Positions 1 through 8,722 of a stretch of 64,000 nucleotides of DNA are shown here, piece by piece (positions within the stretch are counted from its first letter, which is position 1; each line of letters begins with the position of its first letter). The notes under the pieces were generated by a model that was given only the letters and a program-made list of their open reading frames with translations, made no database searches and had not been told where the DNA came from. The DNA comes from Chryseobacterium aureum (lineage in GTDB: Bacteria > Bacteroidota > Bacteroidia > Flavobacteriales > Weeksellaceae): positions 124,001-188,000 of the forward strand of contig NZ_CP034661.1 of assembly GCF_003971235.1 (NCBI RefSeq), written 5' to 3'. A program made the position numbers and the translations under genes.

Positions 1-699
1 ATGGAATTCCAGAAAGCTCAATATTCCGTCAATAAAGGACTTTGGGGAACTTCTGTAGGAGGAAAAGAAACGCTGACATCCAGAAATTATCTTCCGGAAG
101 AAGCTTTTCCATCGCAAATCAAAGAAACTCAGCCTTCAGAACTGGAGATCGGGTTTAAGAACGGAGAAGTAATATCTGTGAATGGGGAAAGCTTTGAACA
201 TTCAGTATATGCTATTCAAAAAATAGAAACATTGGCTTCGGCATATGGAATCGGTCGTGATATCCACGTAGGAGATACGATTGTTGGAATTAAAGGGCGA
301 GTAGGATTTGAAGCGGCAGCAGCATCGGTAATTATCAAGGCGCATCATTTATTAGAAAAGCATACCCTTTCAAAATATCAGCAAATGATGAAGTCTCAGT
401 TATCCGACTGGTATGGAAACTGGCTTCATGAGGCACTTTTCTTAGATCCTGTTATGAGAAATATTGAGTCTTTCCTGACAGATTCTCAAAAAACAGTAAG
501 TGGAAAAGTATTTGTAACCCTTCATCCATACAGATTTATTTTGAATGGAATTGAATCTGCTCATGATCTGATGTCTGATCAATTCGGAAGCTATGGAGAA
601 GCCAACAGAGCCTGGACAGGTGATGATGTAAAGGGATATACCAAGATTGTAAGCAATTCTTTAAATATATACCACCAGATTAACCAAAATATCAACTAG
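1..699 (+). CDS. argG: Argininosuccinate synthase, C-terminal part (cut by window start)
   Basis: This is the last 232 residues of argininosuccinate synthase, which joins citrulline and aspartate with ATP to give argininosuccinate. The full enzyme is usually near 400 residues, so roughly the first 40 percent lies before the window. The Met at base 1 is an internal residue, not the start. The segment KGLWGTSVGGKETLTS and the later EALFLDPVMRNIESFL are typical of the family's C-terminal synthetase and multimerisation region. It is the first visible gene of a same-strand arginine cluster, and argC begins 52 bases after its stop. Confidence 0.93.
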   Translation: MEFQKAQYSVNKGLWGTSVGGKETLTSRNYLPEEAFPSQIKETQPSELEIGFKNGEVISVNGESFEHSVYAIQKIETLASAYGIGRDIHVGDTIVGIKGRVGFEAAAASVIIKAHHLLEKHTLSKYQQMMKSQLSDWYGNWLHEALFLDPVMRNIESFLTDSQKTVSGKVFVTLHPYRFILNGIESAHDLMSDQFGSYGEANRAWTGDDVKGYTKIVSNSLNIYHQINQNIN

Positions 700-751
700 T
701 TCCGAAGGAACAATTTAATGTGGGACAGTACACAATGCTGTCAGAATCAAA

Positions 752-1717
752 ATGAAGAAAACAGTAGGAATCATTGGTGCCAACGGTTATACAGGAAGTG
801 AGCTGATACGCTTACTGGCCTTTCATCCCCATGTGACATTGAGTTTTTTATATAGTCGTTCGAATTCGGGGACAAGAATTTCGGATCTGTACCCGGATTT
901 AACGACGGTTTGTGAAATGGTTTTGACGGATAAGCCTGAAGACGTGGATATTCTTTTTCTGTGCCTTCCCCATAAAGAAAGTCAAAACTGGTTAACGCAG
1001 AATTCTGTTAAAGATGAAACGCTGGTGATTGATCTTGGAAACGATTTCCGTCTGGAAGGAAATTTCGAAAACAGAGATTTTATCTACGGATTGCCGGAAA
1101 TCAATAAAAAACAACTGGCGGGAGCAAAAAGTATTGCCAACCCTGGATGTTTTGCTACGGCAATTCAACTGGCCTTGCTGCCGTTGGCAGAGAAAGGAGT
1201 GTTACATGAAGTTTTTACCACAGGGATTACAGGTTCTACAGGAGCCGGGCAATCTCTGCAGGCTACCACTCATTTTACCTGGAGAAATGATAATGTTTCA
1301 GCTTATAAAACATTGACTCATCAGCATGTTGATGAGATTTTACAGCAGCTGATTGCATACAATAATAAAGAAGTAAACCTGAATTTTGTTCCATGGAGAG
1401 GAGATTTTGCAAGAGGAATTTTTACAAGTTCCACCATGAAGACGGATCTTAAGCTGGAGGAGATAGAACAGTTATATCAGGATTTTTATGCAGAGGAGCC
1501 TTTTGTTACGGTCAGTAGCAGGGCAGTTGATTTAAAGCAGGTTGTCAATACCAATCGCTGTGTGATTCAGATCGAAAAGAGTGGAAATGTTGCCGTTATT
1601 CACTCAGCGATTGACAATTTGTTGAAAGGGGCTTCAGGACAGGCAGTCCAGAATATGAATCTGGCCATGAACTGGGAAGAAAATGCAGGATTAAATCTGA
1701 AACCGATGGCATTCTAA
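752..1717 (+). CDS. argC: N-acyl-gamma-glutamyl-phosphate reductase
   Basis: This enzyme reduces N-acylglutamyl-5-phosphate to the semialdehyde with NADPH, the third step of arginine synthesis. The N-terminus carries the Rossmann motif GANGYTGSEL (residues 9-18). The catalytic cysteine is Cys133 in NPGCFATA, and GSTGAGQS follows in the substrate-binding part. Its 321 residues fit the short ArgC class. It lies between argG and argD in the same direction. If the pathway uses succinyl intermediates, as the carbamoyltransferase here suggests, the substrate would be the N-succinyl compound. Confidence 0.95.
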   Translation: MKKTVGIIGANGYTGSELIRLLAFHPHVTLSFLYSRSNSGTRISDLYPDLTTVCEMVLTDKPEDVDILFLCLPHKESQNWLTQNSVKDETLVIDLGNDFRLEGNFENRDFIYGLPEINKKQLAGAKSIANPGCFATAIQLALLPLAEKGVLHEVFTTGITGSTGAGQSLQATTHFTWRNDNVSAYKTLTHQHVDEILQQLIAYNNKEVNLNFVPWRGDFARGIFTSSTMKTDLKLEEIEQLYQDFYAEEPFVTVSSRAVDLKQVVNTNRCVIQIEKSGNVAVIHSAIDNLLKGASGQAVQNMNLAMNWEENAGLNLKPMAF

Positions 1718-1829
1718 TTTATTAATAAGGTAGAAGGTTGCAGATGATAGGTTGCAGTAGTGCGAAGAATAACTTTTAGACCTGCAAACTTTCAACGATC
1801 AACCATCAAACTAACAATTAGCAAAAAAA

Positions 1830-2975
1830 ATGAATTTATTCAACGTATATCCATTATTCAACATCAATCCGGTAAAAGCTCAGGGATCTTTTCTCTGGGA
1901 TGATAAAGGAGAACAATATCTTGATTTTTACGGAGGTCATGCTGTGATTTCTATCGGACACAACCATCCTTATTATCAGAATAAACTGAAAGATCAGCTG
2001 GAAAAAATATCTTTCTATTCCAACTCTGTTCAAAATGAATTGCAGACTGAACTGGCAGAAAAATTAGGAAAGCTTTCAGGATACGAAGATTATAACCTTT
2101 TCTTATGCAATTCCGGAGCGGAAGCGAATGAAAATGCATTGAAACTGGCTTCCTTTCATAACGGAAAGAGCAAAGTGCTGTACTTTTCAGGTTCATTCCA
2201 CGGAAGAACTTCAGCTGCGGTTTCAGTGACTGATAATGCAAAAATTGTGGCTCCTGTTAACTTTTCCGAAAGATTTATCAAGTCAGAATGGAATGATGTA
2301 CAGCAGCTTGAAGAAACTTTTGAGAAATTTGGAAGTGAAATCTCTTCCGTGATCATCGAAGGAATTCAGGGAGTAGGCGGTATTATGATTCCAACACCGG
2401 AATTTTTATCTAAAATCAAAGAACTGTGTGAAAAATATGATGCTGTTCTTATTTTGGATGAAGTGCAGTCCGGATACGGGAGAAGCGGATATTTCTTTGC
2501 TCATCAGGAATTTGGTGTGGAAGCAGATATTATTACTACAGCAAAAGGAATGGGGAACGGATTTCCAGTGGGTGGAGTTTTGATTCATCCTAAGTTTCAG
2601 GCAAGCAACGGCTTGCTGGGCACTACATTTGGAGGAAATCACCTGGCTTGTGCTGCTTCAATTGCTGTTCTTGATGTTATGAAAGATGAAAATCTTCTCG
2701 AAAATGCTCAGAAAATGGGCGAGTATATTGAAAATGAAATTAAAGATGTACCACATATTACATCCATCCGAAGGAAAGGATTGATGATTGGAATAGAACT
2801 CGACAGAGACTGTTCAGAAGTAAGGAAAGAATTACTATTCAATCATCATATTTTCACAGGAAACTCGAATGATAAAACAGTGTTAAGGATTCTTCCGGCA
2901 CTCAATATCAAAAAAGAGGAAACAGATCTTTTCATCAATGCTTTGAAAGCAGTGTTAGGAAATATTAAGATGTAA
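1830..2975 (+). CDS. argD: N-acylornithine aminotransferase, PLP-dependent
   Basis: A class III (fold type I) aminotransferase that converts N-acylglutamate semialdehyde to N-acylornithine using glutamate. The PLP-binding features are visible: NSGAEANE (about 94-101), LDEVQSG with the pyridine-contacting Asp210, and the Schiff-base lysine Lys239 in TTAKGMGNGFPVGG. Its 381 residues are normal for ArgD. The position between argC and the carbamoyltransferase gene supports the arginine role over the catabolic ornithine or GABA transaminases of the same family. Confidence 0.93.
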   Translation: MNLFNVYPLFNINPVKAQGSFLWDDKGEQYLDFYGGHAVISIGHNHPYYQNKLKDQLEKISFYSNSVQNELQTELAEKLGKLSGYEDYNLFLCNSGAEANENALKLASFHNGKSKVLYFSGSFHGRTSAAVSVTDNAKIVAPVNFSERFIKSEWNDVQQLEETFEKFGSEISSVIIEGIQGVGGIMIPTPEFLSKIKELCEKYDAVLILDEVQSGYGRSGYFFAHQEFGVEADIITTAKGMGNGFPVGGVLIHPKFQASNGLLGTTFGGNHLACAASIAVLDVMKDENLLENAQKMGEYIENEIKDVPHITSIRRKGLMIGIELDRDCSEVRKELLFNHHIFTGNSNDKTVLRILPALNIKKEETDLFINALKAVLGNIKM

Positions 2976-3003
2976 AAGGCAAATAGTAAAAAGGTATTGC
3001 GTT

Positions 3004-3080
3004 TGTCATTCTGAATGTAACGAAGTGGAGTGAAGAATCTCTTAAAATATAACAATGCAAGATTCTTCCTTCGTCAGAAT
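3004..3080. repeat. Intergenic GTCATTCTGA / GAAGAATCT repeat, copy 1
   Basis: The gap between argD and argF' contains GTCATTCTGAATG, a GAAGTGGAGTGAAGAATCT stretch and then GATTCTTCCTTCGTCAGAATT in roughly inverted form. The same arrangement recurs at about 10953-11027. It looks like a dispersed, hairpin-forming intergenic repeat. No coding frame is convincing here. Confidence 0.6.
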
Positions 3081-3208
3081 TACAAAAACAATTGTCAATT
3101 GCTGAGTAAAACGCCTTTGCGAACGAAAAAAGCACTAGTGAAAAGCTTTGCGTCCTTGCGTTAAAATTCTCAGAATGTGTAAACAAAATCTTTAAAATCA
3201 ATTTTAAA

Positions 3209-4168
3209 ATGAAAAAATTTACCGCTGTAAGTGATGTAGAAAACTTACAGGAAATCATAAAAAAAGCTTTAGAAATAAAAGCAGATCCTCTTACCGAAAC
3301 AGAAAAAGGAAAGGGAAAAACAATCGGACTTGTATTTTTAAATTCAAGTTTAAGAACCCGTTTGAGCAGTCAGATTGCAGCCCAGAACCTGGGGTTGAAT
3401 GTATTGACGCTGAATGCGGCTCAGGAAGCCTGGAATCTGGAATTTGCCGATGGAGCGGTCATGAATGGAGATACTGTAGAGCATATCAAAGATGCCATTG
3501 AAGTGTTAAACCAATACTGCGATATCATTGCAGTACGTTGTTTTGCAGGAATGAAAAGTAAGGAAGATGATGTGAATGAAAGTATTTTAAGCCAGTTTGA
3601 AAAACATGCGAAAGTACCTGTTATTTCATTGGAATCTGCCACACGTCACCCGCTGCAAAGTCTGGCAGACTGCATTACCATTACAGAAAACTGGAAAAAA
3701 GACCATAAACCAAAAGTAGTATTAACCTGGGCACCGCACATCAAGCCTATCGCTCATGCAGTTGGAAATTCTTTTGCAGAATGGATGCAGGAAATGGATG
3801 TGGAGTTGGTAATTGCTAATCCCATAGGGTACGATTTAGATAAAAACTTTACCAAAGATGTGCAGGTAATTCATGATCAGGACGAAGCATTAAAAGAGGC
3901 AGATTTTATCTATGTGAAAAACTGGTCTTCTTTTGATGATTATGCTGCAATGCCGGAAGTGAAAGGCGATTGGATGCTGACCAATGAAAAATTAGCCAAT
4001 ACCAATGATGCGAAAGTAATGCACTGCCTTCCGGTTCGCCGTAATGTAGAATTAAGCGATGAGGTAATGGATGGAGATCATTCTATAATCTATCAGCAGG
4101 CCAAAAACCGGATTTTTTCCGCGCAGGCTGTATTCAGCGAAATTTTAGAAGAATTGAATGCCGGATAA
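3209..4168 (+). CDS. argF': N-succinylornithine (or N-acetylornithine) carbamoyltransferase
   Basis: This is the acylornithine branch of the transcarbamylase family, which transfers the carbamoyl group to N-acylated ornithine to give N-acylcitrulline. The carbamoyl-phosphate loop reads SLRTR (47-51) instead of the STRTR of ordinary ornithine carbamoyltransferase, and MHCLPVRR lies near the C-terminus. Residue 90, in GDTVEH, is valine. In the Xanthomonas acetylornithine enzyme the equivalent residue is glutamate, and in the Bacteroides succinylornithine enzyme it is proline. Swapping this residue is known to swap specificity, so Val90 favours N-succinylornithine. Length (319) is as expected. 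It is followed by argB and argE. Confidence 0.9.
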   Translation: MKKFTAVSDVENLQEIIKKALEIKADPLTETEKGKGKTIGLVFLNSSLRTRLSSQIAAQNLGLNVLTLNAAQEAWNLEFADGAVMNGDTVEHIKDAIEVLNQYCDIIAVRCFAGMKSKEDDVNESILSQFEKHAKVPVISLESATRHPLQSLADCITITENWKKDHKPKVVLTWAPHIKPIAHAVGNSFAEWMQEMDVELVIANPIGYDLDKNFTKDVQVIHDQDEALKEADFIYVKNWSSFDDYAAMPEVKGDWMLTNEKLANTNDAKVMHCLPVRRNVELSDEVMDGDHSIIYQQAKNRIFSAQAVFSEILEELNAG

Positions 4169-4250
4169 TTTTTTCAGTCATGAATCCTGATTACTGATCC
4201 TTGTCAGGGTTCAAAACCTTAATAAGGATAGAAAGAGAAGGATTACAAAA

Positions 4251-5054
4251 ATGTTTACAATGAAAGAAAAGTTATACATCATAAAAATTGGCGGAGCTTT
4301 AATTGATGATGAGGAACTATTAACCCAATTCTTAGAACAGTTTTCTGAAATCCGGGAGAAAAAGATCCTTGTTCACGGTGGCGGAAAGTTGGCCACCACA
4401 TTGGCTGATAAACTCGGGATAGAGCAGAAAATGATTAACGGAAGGAGGATTACGGATAAAGAAACATTGGATATTGTAACCATGGTGTATGCAGGAGGAA
4501 TCAATAAAAATATTGTTGAAAAACTGCAGCAGAAAAAATGCAATGCGATAGGATTTTCCGGTGCAGACGGAAACCTTATTAAAGCGAAGAAAAGAGAACA
4601 TCCTGAAATCGACTTCGGATTTGTGGGGGATATCAGTAAGAAAAGTGTGAACAGAAAGCTGGTTTCAAAACTCATGAAACTGAATCTTGTCCCTGTATTT
4701 TCAGCAATTACCCACGATAGAAAAGGAAATCTTTTCAATACCAATGCAGATACCATTGCTTCTGTGATGGCGCAGGCACTTTCAGAAAAATATGAAGTGG
4801 AATTGCTGTATTGTTTTGATAAAGAAGGAGTCTTAGAAGATGTAAACAATCCTGAATCAGTGATCAAAAGTGTTACCGAAGAAGACTTTACCACATTGAA
4901 AGAAGAAGGGAAGCTTCACAAGGGAATTTTACCCAAACTTGAAAATGCTCTGGGGGCCATAAAAAATAATGTAGACAAAGTGTTTCTGATTAAAGAAACA
5001 GAATTGAAAAATCATATAGAAAATCATCATGCAGGAACTGAAATCTGTTTATAA
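4251..5054 (+). CDS. argB: N-acylglutamate kinase
   Basis: An amino-acid kinase family protein that phosphorylates N-acetyl- or N-succinylglutamate. The N-terminal IIKIGGALIDD, HGGGKLAT (nucleotide and substrate glycine loops) and the C-terminal GILPKLENALGAIKNNV are characteristic. The first Met gives MFTMKEK; the ATG three codons later (4260) is an equally possible start. Its 267 residues are typical. The end overlaps the start of argE by 26 bases, which suggests coupled translation. No N-acylglutamate synthase gene is visible in the window. Confidence 0.93.
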   Translation: MFTMKEKLYIIKIGGALIDDEELLTQFLEQFSEIREKKILVHGGGKLATTLADKLGIEQKMINGRRITDKETLDIVTMVYAGGINKNIVEKLQQKKCNAIGFSGADGNLIKAKKREHPEIDFGFVGDISKKSVNRKLVSKLMKLNLVPVFSAITHDRKGNLFNTNADTIASVMAQALSEKYEVELLYCFDKEGVLEDVNNPESVIKSVTEEDFTTLKEEGKLHKGILPKLENALGAIKNNVDKVFLIKETELKNHIENHHAGTEICL

Positions 5055-6111
5055 TAAAGAAGAGCTGTTGAATAATGCAGTCGGATTGCTTAAAAATTTG
5101 ATTGAGATTCCTTCATTCAGCAAAGATGAGTTTAATACATCCGTAGAAATTGAAAATTTTTTCAAAAAGCATCAGATTCCTACCAAACGTTTTAAAAACA
5201 ATATCTGGGCGGTAAACAAGCATTTTGATGTTTTTAAGCCATCTGTTTTGCTGAATACCCATCATGATACAGTAAAACCCAATAAAGCATATACGCTTGA
5301 TCCTTTTGTTCCGGTTGAAAAAGAGGGTAAGCTATTCGGATTGGGAAGCAATGATGCCGGAGCTTCTCTGGTTTCTATGGCACAGGTTTTTTTACATTTT
5401 TATGATAAAGAAGATTTACAATATAATTTAGTTATTGCTTTGACGGCAGAGGAGGAGATTTCAGGATTTGATGGAATAGAAGCTCTGTTTCCGCAGCTAC
5501 CCAACGTAGAACTTGCCATTGTAGGAGAACCCACGCAGATGAATCTGGCGATTGCAGAAAAAGGACTCCTTGTGATTGATGGAGAAATGAAAGGGACTCC
5601 TTCTCATGCCGCTCATCCTAATGACGATAACTCGATTGTAAAATGTATGCAGGATTTGCAGAATATCCTTGACTTTAAATTTCCAAAGGTTTCAGAATAC
5701 CTGGGAGAAGTGAAAGTTACTCTGTCAGGAATTCATGCAGGAGTACAGCATAACGTCGTTCCTGAGTCTTGTCATTTCACGCTGGACGTAAGAGTAACAG
5801 ATGAATATTCCAATCAGGAAGCTTTTGATATCATCCAGTCTCAGATGAAATCTGCATTAACGGCAAGATCATTCAGACTGAATTCTTCAAAGATCGAAAT
5901 GGATCATCCTTTTGTACAGGCAGGCATTGAAATAGGAAGGACTACTTACGGTTCTCCCACTTCCTCAGATCAGGCAATTATTCCATGTACATCTGTGAAA
6001 TTGGGACCTGGCGACAGTAGGCGCTCTCATACCGCAGATGAATTTATCTATATCCATGAAATAGAAGAAGGAATAGAAATCTACATCAGAATTTTAGAAA
6101 AAGTGTTATAA
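5029..6111 (+). CDS. argE: M20-family N-acyl-ornithine/citrulline deacylase
   Basis: A zinc metallopeptidase-fold (M20) hydrolase that removes the acyl group from the arginine intermediate. Metal and catalytic motifs are visible: NTHHDTVKP (first metal His with its Asp), GSNDAGAS, the TAEEEISG pair of acidic residues, and SHAAHPND in the lid domain. In organisms with an acylornithine carbamoyltransferase the substrate is N-acylcitrulline rather than N-acylornithine. The start overlaps argB, and a 260-base gap with short CAGCCTC-type repeats separates it from argH. Confidence 0.9.
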   Translation: MQELKSVYNKEELLNNAVGLLKNLIEIPSFSKDEFNTSVEIENFFKKHQIPTKRFKNNIWAVNKHFDVFKPSVLLNTHHDTVKPNKAYTLDPFVPVEKEGKLFGLGSNDAGASLVSMAQVFLHFYDKEDLQYNLVIALTAEEEISGFDGIEALFPQLPNVELAIVGEPTQMNLAIAEKGLLVIDGEMKGTPSHAAHPNDDNSIVKCMQDLQNILDFKFPKVSEYLGEVKVTLSGIHAGVQHNVVPESCHFTLDVRVTDEYSNQEAFDIIQSQMKSALTARSFRLNSSKIEMDHPFVQAGIEIGRTTYGSPTSSDQAIIPCTSVKLGPGDSRRSHTADEFIYIHEIEEGIEIYIRILEKVL

Positions 6112-6371
6112 AATGGAAGAAGGATGTAGGAAGAGGGAAGTTCTTGCAGTATGGTATTAGCTTCCAGCCTCCAGCCTCAGGCTTCCAGTTCAATATATGT
6201 TTTGACTCCGTCCGGCAGGCATTGAAGTTGAGTTTTTAATAAGATTTATGCAAAAAAGAAAATTAGAAATGAAAGCTTTACATAAGGAAATGTTTTTTTA
6301 TAGTTAATAGTAATAAGGATTGCCTTGCCGGGCATGTCAAAACCAACAAATATTTTAAATCAAACAGTATC

Positions 6372-7676
6372 ATGAAAAAAATATGGCAGAAGGATGACCT
6401 TGCCACCAATATATTAGTCAATCATTTTACAGTCGGGAAAGATCTTGACTTTGACGAGCGTTTAGCCAAATATGACGTGAAAGGTTCTATGGCGCATTGC
6501 AAAATGCTGGCAGAAACCGGAATCATCACTCAGGAAGAATCCAAGCAGATGTTATCTGTTTTGAATACTATTTTAAATAAAATTGAAGACGGAAGTTTTG
6601 AAATTGATAAAGATGCTGAGGATATCCATTCTCAGGTAGAAGCAATCTTAATTGAAGAATTAGGAGATACAGGAAAGAAAATCCATACCGCAAGATCAAG
6701 AAATGATCAGGTTTTACTGGATATAAAATTATATTTACTGGATGAGATCCGTGAGATTACTGCTCTTACAGACGAGTTTTTTCAGATTTTAATTCAACTG
6801 GCAGATCAGCATAAAAATGTTCTGCTTCCAGGGTATACCCATTTGCAGATTGCAATGCCTTCATCATTCGGACTGTGGTTCGGAGCGTATGCAGAAGCCC
6901 TTTTGGATGACGTGGAAATGTTGTTCTCAGTAAAAAATATCATTAACAAAAATCCATTGGGGTCCGCAGCGGGTTACGGCTCTTCTTTTCCGATCAATCG
7001 TGAAAGCACTACCTATAACCTGGGTTTCCAGTCGATGAATTATAACTCGGTGTACGCTCAGATGACCCGTGGAAAGTCGGAAAAAATGTTATCAATGGCT
7101 ATGGCAACTTTAGCCGGAACATTGGGGAAGTTTGCTTATGATGTATGTTTGTACTTAAGCCAGAATTTTGATTTTATAAGTTTTCCAAAAGAATTTACCA
7201 CGGGAAGCAGCATTATGCCCCATAAAAAGAATCCGGATATCTTTGAGTTGGTTCGGGCACGATGCAACAGAATTCAGTCGCTTCCGAACGAACTGATTCT
7301 TTTGACAAGCAATCTTCCTTCAGGATACCACAGAGATGTGCAGCTGACCAAAGAAATACTTTTCCCTGCCATAGATTCTTTAAAGGAATGTCTGGAAATC
7401 TTAAGCTATACTTTACCGAATATTCAGGTAAAAGACGGCATTCTGGAAGATGAGAAATACAAATACCTTTTCAGTGTAGAAAAGATCAATGAAGAAGTGA
7501 AAAGCGGAAGTTCATTCCGGGACGCTTATGTAAAAGTAGGGCAGGAGATTGAAAATAATGAGTTTGAATTTGAACCCGGCAACCTTGAACATACCCACCA
7601 GGGAAGTATCGGTAATCTTTGCCTGGATAAAATAGAATATCAGTTCAATAAACTGAAAAATAAATTATTGGGTTAG
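6372..7676 (+). CDS. argH: Argininosuccinate lyase
   Basis: It splits argininosuccinate into arginine and fumarate, the last step of the pathway. The fumarase/aspartase superfamily signature GSSIMPHKKNPD lies at about residues 278-289, HTARSRNDQV holds the substrate-binding residues near 108-117, and PGYTHLQ follows. At 434 residues it is slightly shorter than the usual 455-460 but has the full signature set. It is the last gene of the visible arginine run and has its own 260-base upstream region, so it may be separately transcribed. Confidence 0.95.
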   Translation: MKKIWQKDDLATNILVNHFTVGKDLDFDERLAKYDVKGSMAHCKMLAETGIITQEESKQMLSVLNTILNKIEDGSFEIDKDAEDIHSQVEAILIEELGDTGKKIHTARSRNDQVLLDIKLYLLDEIREITALTDEFFQILIQLADQHKNVLLPGYTHLQIAMPSSFGLWFGAYAEALLDDVEMLFSVKNIINKNPLGSAAGYGSSFPINRESTTYNLGFQSMNYNSVYAQMTRGKSEKMLSMAMATLAGTLGKFAYDVCLYLSQNFDFISFPKEFTTGSSIMPHKKNPDIFELVRARCNRIQSLPNELILLTSNLPSGYHRDVQLTKEILFPAIDSLKECLEILSYTLPNIQVKDGILEDEKYKYLFSVEKINEEVKSGSSFRDAYVKVGQEIENNEFEFEPGNLEHTHQGSIGNLCLDKIEYQFNKLKNKLLG

Positions 7677-8019
7677 AATCTAAGCCATTGAGATCTTTAA
7701 AACTTAGGCCATATCAGCAGAAGTTCTAAAAATTATTTGAGCCTGCTGTCTTTTCGTTGTGAAAGCCTTAATCTTATAAATCTTATCTGCTTAAGTGGTC
7801 TTAATGGCTGGATTGTAATTCCGTTCTTTGAATTTGATGATTGATAAACTGAGCTGTTAAGCTTGATGAAGACTTTAAGGTAAGTTTAAGGATAGCCGCA
7901 AAGTTTTAAAATTCGCCTGCGAATTCCTTAACAATTATATCTTATTTTTAAGACGCAAGAAAATCAGAGATTTTCAGCAAAGGGAAACAGAATTAAGATT
8001 GAGATTAAAATAAAAGTAT
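7677..8019. other. Gene-free stretch between argH and the Lrp gene
   Basis: I see no convincing coding frame, RNA gene or strong hairpin here. The sequence is AT-rich and lies between two convergent genes. Confidence 0.6.
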
Positions 8020-8481
8020 TTATTCCAGATCAATTTTAAACTTGGTAGATTTTTTTACCTCATGAAGTACAATGGAGCTATGGTATTGTCCAATGTTGGG
8101 AAGATTTGAAATTACACTCACCGCAAACTCATTATAAGAATTGATGTCTTTTGCAATAATTTTCAGCATATAGTCGTATTCTCCGGAAAGACTGGTGATT
8201 TCCTGAACTTCATCGTATTGGGAAATATTGTCCTCAAAGGTCTCCAATACTTTTTTGGATTGTTCCTTAAGACGTACATTACAGTAAACAATAATATTCA
8301 GACCCAGTTTTTCACGGTTTAAAAGACCAACATATTTTTCAATGATCCCCTGTTTCTCCAGTTGTTTGATCCGTTCATACGTAGGAGTAAAGGTAAGACC
8401 TATCTTTTCGGAAATTTCTTTTACCGATAATGTAGAGTCTTCCTGAATAATACTGAGAATCATTTTGTCTTTTAAATCCAT
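8020..8481 (-). CDS. Lrp/AsnC-family transcriptional regulator
   Basis: A 153-residue feast-famine regulator. The N-terminal winged-helix DNA-binding domain runs over about residues 1-60 (DKMILSIIQEDSTLSVKEISEKIGLTFTPTYERIKQLEKQGII). The C-terminal RAM/ligand domain has the EITSLSGEYDYMLKI segment typical of the family. It sits convergent to argH and divergent from pyrB, so it could respond to an amino acid and act on arginine or pyrimidine genes. That is inferred only from position. A TATTTTTG -7-like element lies just upstream on the minus strand. Confidence 0.88.
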   Translation of the reverse strand: MDLKDKMILSIIQEDSTLSVKEISEKIGLTFTPTYERIKQLEKQGIIEKYVGLLNREKLGLNIIVYCNVRLKEQSKKVLETFEDNISQYDEVQEITSLSGEYDYMLKIIAKDINSYNEFAVSVISNLPNIGQYHSSIVLHEVKKSTKFKIDLE

Positions 8482-8567
8482 AGAATAAAGTTGTGTGTTA
8501 ACAAAAATATTAATTTTAAATGAGAATAAGGAAAGACTGAAGTTTTTAATTTATTTTAAACATAATT

Positions 8568-8598
8568 TTTGTAGGTTCATAAAATTGTTGTATCTTTG
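8568..8598 (+). promoter_or_regulatory. Bacteroidota-type promoter of the pyrB leader
   Basis: TTTG at 8568-8571, exactly 19 bases, then TATCTTTG at 8591-8598. This matches the TTTG-N19-TAnnTTTG consensus used by the primary sigma factor of Flavobacteriia. The expected start site (about 8602-8606) falls on or just before the ATG of the leader ORF at 8605, so the leader may be read from a nearly leaderless transcript. Confidence 0.75.
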
Positions 8599-8604
8599 CA
8601 CCTA

Positions 8605-8676
8605 ATGAATAAAAAAGCATTTATATCATTAGATTTACCGGGCGAAAGCGCCCTTTACGATATTTATTGTTATTAA
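8605..8676 (+). CDS. Putative 23-residue leader peptide of pyrB
   Basis: A short frame begins with [13 protein letters not shown] and ends in IYCY just before a terminator hairpin. The stop codon (8674-8676) overlaps the 5' foot of that hairpin, and the last codons are U-rich. This is the arrangement of the E. coli pyrBI leader, where ribosomes translating up to the terminator prevent it forming when RNA polymerase stalls for lack of UTP. Assigning this role here is inference from layout; the peptide has no sequence resemblance that I recognise to the E. coli leader. Confidence 0.55.
   Translation: MNKKAFISLDLPGESALYDIYCY
8640..8653 (+). promoter_or_regulatory. Candidate RNA polymerase pause hairpin in the pyrB leader
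   Basis: GGGCG (8640-8644), loop AAAG, CGCCC (8649-8653) makes a small GC-rich hairpin in an otherwise AT-rich leader. It is followed by a U-rich stretch and then the terminator. In E. coli pyrBI a pause hairpin precedes the UTP-sensitive tract in the same order. Confidence 0.5.
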
Positions 8677-8703
8677 GCGAAGATTGTTGTCTTCGCTTTT
8701 TTT
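8675..8703 (+). terminator. Intrinsic terminator (attenuator) just upstream of pyrB
   Basis: AAGCGAAGA (8675-8683), loop TTGTTG, TCTTCGCTT (8690-8698), with a run of seven T ending at 8703. The perfect 9-bp stem and T-run lie 19 bases before the pyrB start codon and downstream of its promoter, so it can only act as an attenuator on pyrB. Confidence 0.85.
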
Positions 8704-8722
8704 ATGTCCAAAAATTAGAATT

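Noticed and set aside
8684-8722. TTG start adding 13 residues to PyrB
   Set aside because: The codon lies in the loop of the terminator hairpin and the extra residues are not part of the family.
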